Shown here: piece by piece, positions 62,006-64,000 of the stretch
How positions within the stretch are numbered: position 1 is the stretch's first letter
How the letters are laid out: each line of letters begins with the position of its first letter
Source of the DNA: Silvimonas amylolytica
GTDB taxonomy: Bacteria; Pseudomonadota; Gammaproteobacteria; Burkholderiales; Chitinibacteraceae
Assembly (NCBI RefSeq): GCF_014645555.1
Contig: NZ_BMLY01000002.1
Location: 1-64,000, forward strand
Direction: 5' to 3'
DNA length: 64,000 bases
Position numbers and translations under genes: made by a program
The notes under the pieces: generated by a model
Databases searched by the model: none
Seen by the model: only the letters and a program-made list of their open reading frames with translations
Told to the model about the DNA's origin: nothing

Positions 62006-62965
62006 TCATAACCAGCCTTTTCTCTTGAAGAACCAATAAGGTGCAATGCCCGAGAGCACCATTAACACCAATGCAAACGGATAGCCCAGATGCCACTGGA
62101 GTTCTGGCATCTCGCCAAAATTCATGCCGTATATACTGGCGATCACGGTGGGCGGCAGGAACACCACTGCAGCAATTGAAAAGATCTTGATGATCTTGTT
62201 CTGCTGCAGGTTGATCAAGCCCATCACTGCATCCATCAGGAAGTTGATCTTGTCGAACAAGAACGCCGTGTGGCTATTGAGTGACTCCAGATCACGCAGT
62301 ACCTCACGCAGATCTTCTTCCTGGGTTTGTTGTAACACCCGGCAACGCAGCAAGAAAGAAAGCGAACGGCGGGTATCCATCAGGTCCAGCCGCACTTTGC
62401 CGTTCAAGTCTTCCTGGGCAGCGATATCGGCTACGGTATCGGCCATGGCCGAATCGGTCATGTCCGTGTTGCGGTTCAGGACACGGCGGCTGACTTTATC
62501 CAGATCAGCGTATACGCCCTCCAGCACATCAGCGGCATATTCCACGGCCACATCGTAAATAGACAAGAGAACGTCTTCGGCCGTTCGCACAAAATCGACC
62601 TGCATGCGGGCCCGCATGCGAAAAAGGCGAAATGCGGCCAGTTCTTCAGTGCGGATCGACAGCAAGCGCCCTTCATTGAGCAAGAACGACACGGTAACTA
62701 CCTCTGCACCATCGTGATGATGATGCAGGAAGAATGAATTGAGATGGATACCCGCCTCATCGACAAAACACCGTGCAGAATCCTCAATGTCCTCTATTTC
62801 CTCGTCATCAAGCTTGAGGCGGAATACTTCGCGAAGCAGCGCGCGTTCATGCTCGTTCGGCTCGACCGAATCAACCCACACCACATCCGGGCGGATCAGG
62901 TCTTCGGCCGACTCAACGGGCACCGGCCGCAGCCGTTTGTCTACAAAACCATAAGCGGTCAGCAT
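62006..62965 (-). CDS. corA: Magnesium/cobalt transporter CorA
   Basis: The 319-residue channel has a long acidic/helical cytoplasmic funnel, then two C-terminal helices. The signature YGMNF (GMN at 280-282) precedes the second helix and FFKRKGWL ends the protein. AGGA lies ~8 bases before the ATG at 62965; an ATG ten codons earlier sits in a TATAAT-like -10 element (62994-62999 on this strand) and is unlikely to be used. The His-rich HHHHDG stretch near residue 90 is typical of some CorAs. Confidence 0.95.
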   Translation of the reverse strand: MLTAYGFVDKRLRPVPVESAEDLIRPDVVWVDSVEPNEHERALLREVFRLKLDDEEIEDIEDSARCFVDEAGIHLNSFFLHHHHDGAEVVTVSFLLNEGRLLSIRTEELAAFRLFRMRARMQVDFVRTAEDVLLSIYDVAVEYAADVLEGVYADLDKVSRRVLNRNTDMTDSAMADTVADIAAQEDLNGKVRLDLMDTRRSLSFLLRCRVLQQTQEEDLREVLRDLESLNSHTAFLFDKINFLMDAVMGLINLQQNKIIKIFSIAAVVFLPPTVIASIYGMNFGEMPELQWHLGYPFALVLMVLSGIAPYWFFKRKGWL

Positions 62966-63057
62966 GGGATCGTCCTGCAAGGTTACCGCGCGCATTATAA
63001 GAGAAGCCTGCGCAGTGCGCCTGGCTGGCTCCCGTCTAAATGCTCTACACTCCCTAC

Positions 63058-63867
63058 ATGCCTACGTATCAAGAACTGGCCCGCGATAGCGGCCTTGAGC
63101 GCCCCGATATCCATGCCTTGTTTCATCATTTGGGTGGATACAACCGCGCATTTCTGATCACCCACGGTGATGAAATGGCCGAGCCGGCCTTTGCCGAACA
63201 CTTCACCCGTCTCGCCGCCCGCCGCCGTGCCGGCGAGCCGGTCGCCTATTTGCTGGGCGAAAAAGAGTTTTACAGCCTGACCTTCAATGTCGGTCCTGGC
63301 GTGCTGATCCCGCGTCCGGACACAGAACTACTGGTGGATCTGGCGCTCGAGCGCCTGCCGCAAGGGGGCGCCCTCGTCGACCTGGGTACAGGCAGCGGCA
63401 TTATCGCCATCACCATTGCTCATGAACGCCCGGACGCCGTGGTGACGGCGCTGGATATTTCAGACGCAGCGCTGGATATCGCGCGTGGTAATGCCGCCCG
63501 GTTGGCACCGCAGGTACGTGTTTTGCAAAGCGACTGGTATGCCGCGCTGGGCGACGGGCAATTTGCGGTCATTGTTTCTAACCCCCCTTATATCGAGCAG
63601 GATGATCCCCATCTGGAGAAGGGCGACTTGCGTTTTGAGCCTCGCTCAGCCCTGACCGATGAAGCCGATGGGCTGGCCCATATCCGCACGATCATTGATG
63701 GCGCCCGTACACGCTTGTTGCCCGGCGGCTGGCTGTTGTTTGAACACGGCTTCGATCAAGGGCTGGCTTCTCGCGACCTTCTGGATGCGGCGGGTTTTGG
63801 CGCAGTCCAAACCTGGCAGGATATCGCCGGTATGGATCGGGTGAGTGGTGGGCTTGCCCCGGCTTGA
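63058..63867 (+). CDS. prmC: Peptide chain release factor N5-glutamine methyltransferase
   Basis: This enzyme methylates the GGQ glutamine of RF1/RF2. The ~269-residue protein has the N-terminal helical domain (PVAYLLGEKEFYSLTF), IPRPDTELLVD, the SAM motif DLGTGSGIIAI, and the catalytic NPPY (175-178). I use the ATG at 63058 (MPTYQEL); one six codons earlier is possible. prfA is expected upstream but is not in the window on this side, where divergent corA precedes it. Confidence 0.95.
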   Translation: MPTYQELARDSGLERPDIHALFHHLGGYNRAFLITHGDEMAEPAFAEHFTRLAARRRAGEPVAYLLGEKEFYSLTFNVGPGVLIPRPDTELLVDLALERLPQGGALVDLGTGSGIIAITIAHERPDAVVTALDISDAALDIARGNAARLAPQVRVLQSDWYAALGDGQFAVIVSNPPYIEQDDPHLEKGDLRFEPRSALTDEADGLAHIRTIIDGARTRLLPGGWLLFEHGFDQGLASRDLLDAAGFGAVQTWQDIAGMDRVSGGLAPA

Positions 63868-63952
63868 CCGGAAAGCGTAAAATACCCGAGTAAATTAATC
63901 AGTTAAGGGCGCTGCCATCATCGCGGTGCCGCAACATACAGCGAGTTACCCT

Positions 63953-64000
63953 ATGAGCATTCAGGAATCCATCCGTCAGACCGTCACCGAAAACCAGGTT
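63953..64000 (+). CDS. grxD: Partial Grx4-type monothiol glutaredoxin, cut by window end
   Basis: Only the first 16 codons are present (MSIQESIRQTVTENQV). This is the typical N-terminus of Grx4/GrxD, which carries Fe-S clusters. The adjacent prmC supports the call, since prmC-grxD pairs are common in this group. The active-site CGFS lies beyond the window, so the assignment is provisional. Confidence 0.7.
   Translation, partial: MSIQESIRQTVTENQV

Overview
The window comes from a betaproteobacterial chromosome. The best guess is Neisseriales, something like a Chitinibacteraceae genus, but this is a tentative assignment from gene content. Supporting signs are the leuS-lptE-holA-rng block, the betaproteobacterial GshA type with gshB next to a regulatory EIIA-HPr-EI set, the prmC-grxD pair and the rplU/rpmA-obg order. 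Coding density is high, and I saw no insertion sequence, CRISPR array, prophage or integrase.

Layout. (1) 1-8.9 kb, all minus strand: a four-gene SMC-type operon with the composition of a Wadjet/JetABCD plasmid-defence system (MukF-like, MukE-like, SMC-like ATPase, TOPRIM protein). It runs without a break into a YjbR-family gene and an RlmL-like rRNA methyltransferase whose N-terminus is an array of about 39-residue Arg/Asp/Gly-rich repeats. (2) 8.9-13.4 kb: a GT14 glycosyltransferase gene coupled to obg, then rpmA and rplU, divergent from ispB, then tRNA-Pro(CGG) with its own promoter and terminator. (3) 13.5-17.6 kb: a PAP2 phosphatase, a VC0807-like membrane protein and a Fur-box-flanked P19/cupredoxin/polyferredoxin iron-uptake set that lacks the FTR1 permease. 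(4) 17.8-23.6 kb: leuS, lptE, holA, rng.

(5) 23.6-48.6 kb, all minus strand: a large O-polysaccharide locus. rmlBDAC makes dTDP-L-rhamnose. gtrA, a GT2 gene and a polytopic membrane protein look like a lipid-linked side-chain glycosylation unit. A tightly coupled cassette follows (nucleotidyltransferase, GDPD-like, HAD phosphatase, degenerate nucleotidyltransferase, cupin) with no pathway I recognise. Then manC, manB, wzm, wzt, an FkbM methyltransferase, a three-domain glycosyltransferase, gmd, rmd, two GT4 enzymes and a WecA/WbpL-type initiating transferase. The last block closely parallels the GDP-D-rhamnose/ABC-transporter (A-band-like) pathway of Pseudomonas.

(6) 48.7-64 kb: rhodanese and pcm-like genes, a TPP riboswitch with thiC, a second manC-manB pair, yegP, the incomplete PTS (EI, HPr, EIIA), apbE, gshB, gshA, corA, prmC, and the first codons of a grxD-like gene cut by the window end.

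The most interesting items are the SMC/TOPRIM operon embedded in housekeeping genes, and the five-gene cassette that pairs an intact nucleotidyltransferase with one that has lost its catalytic signature.
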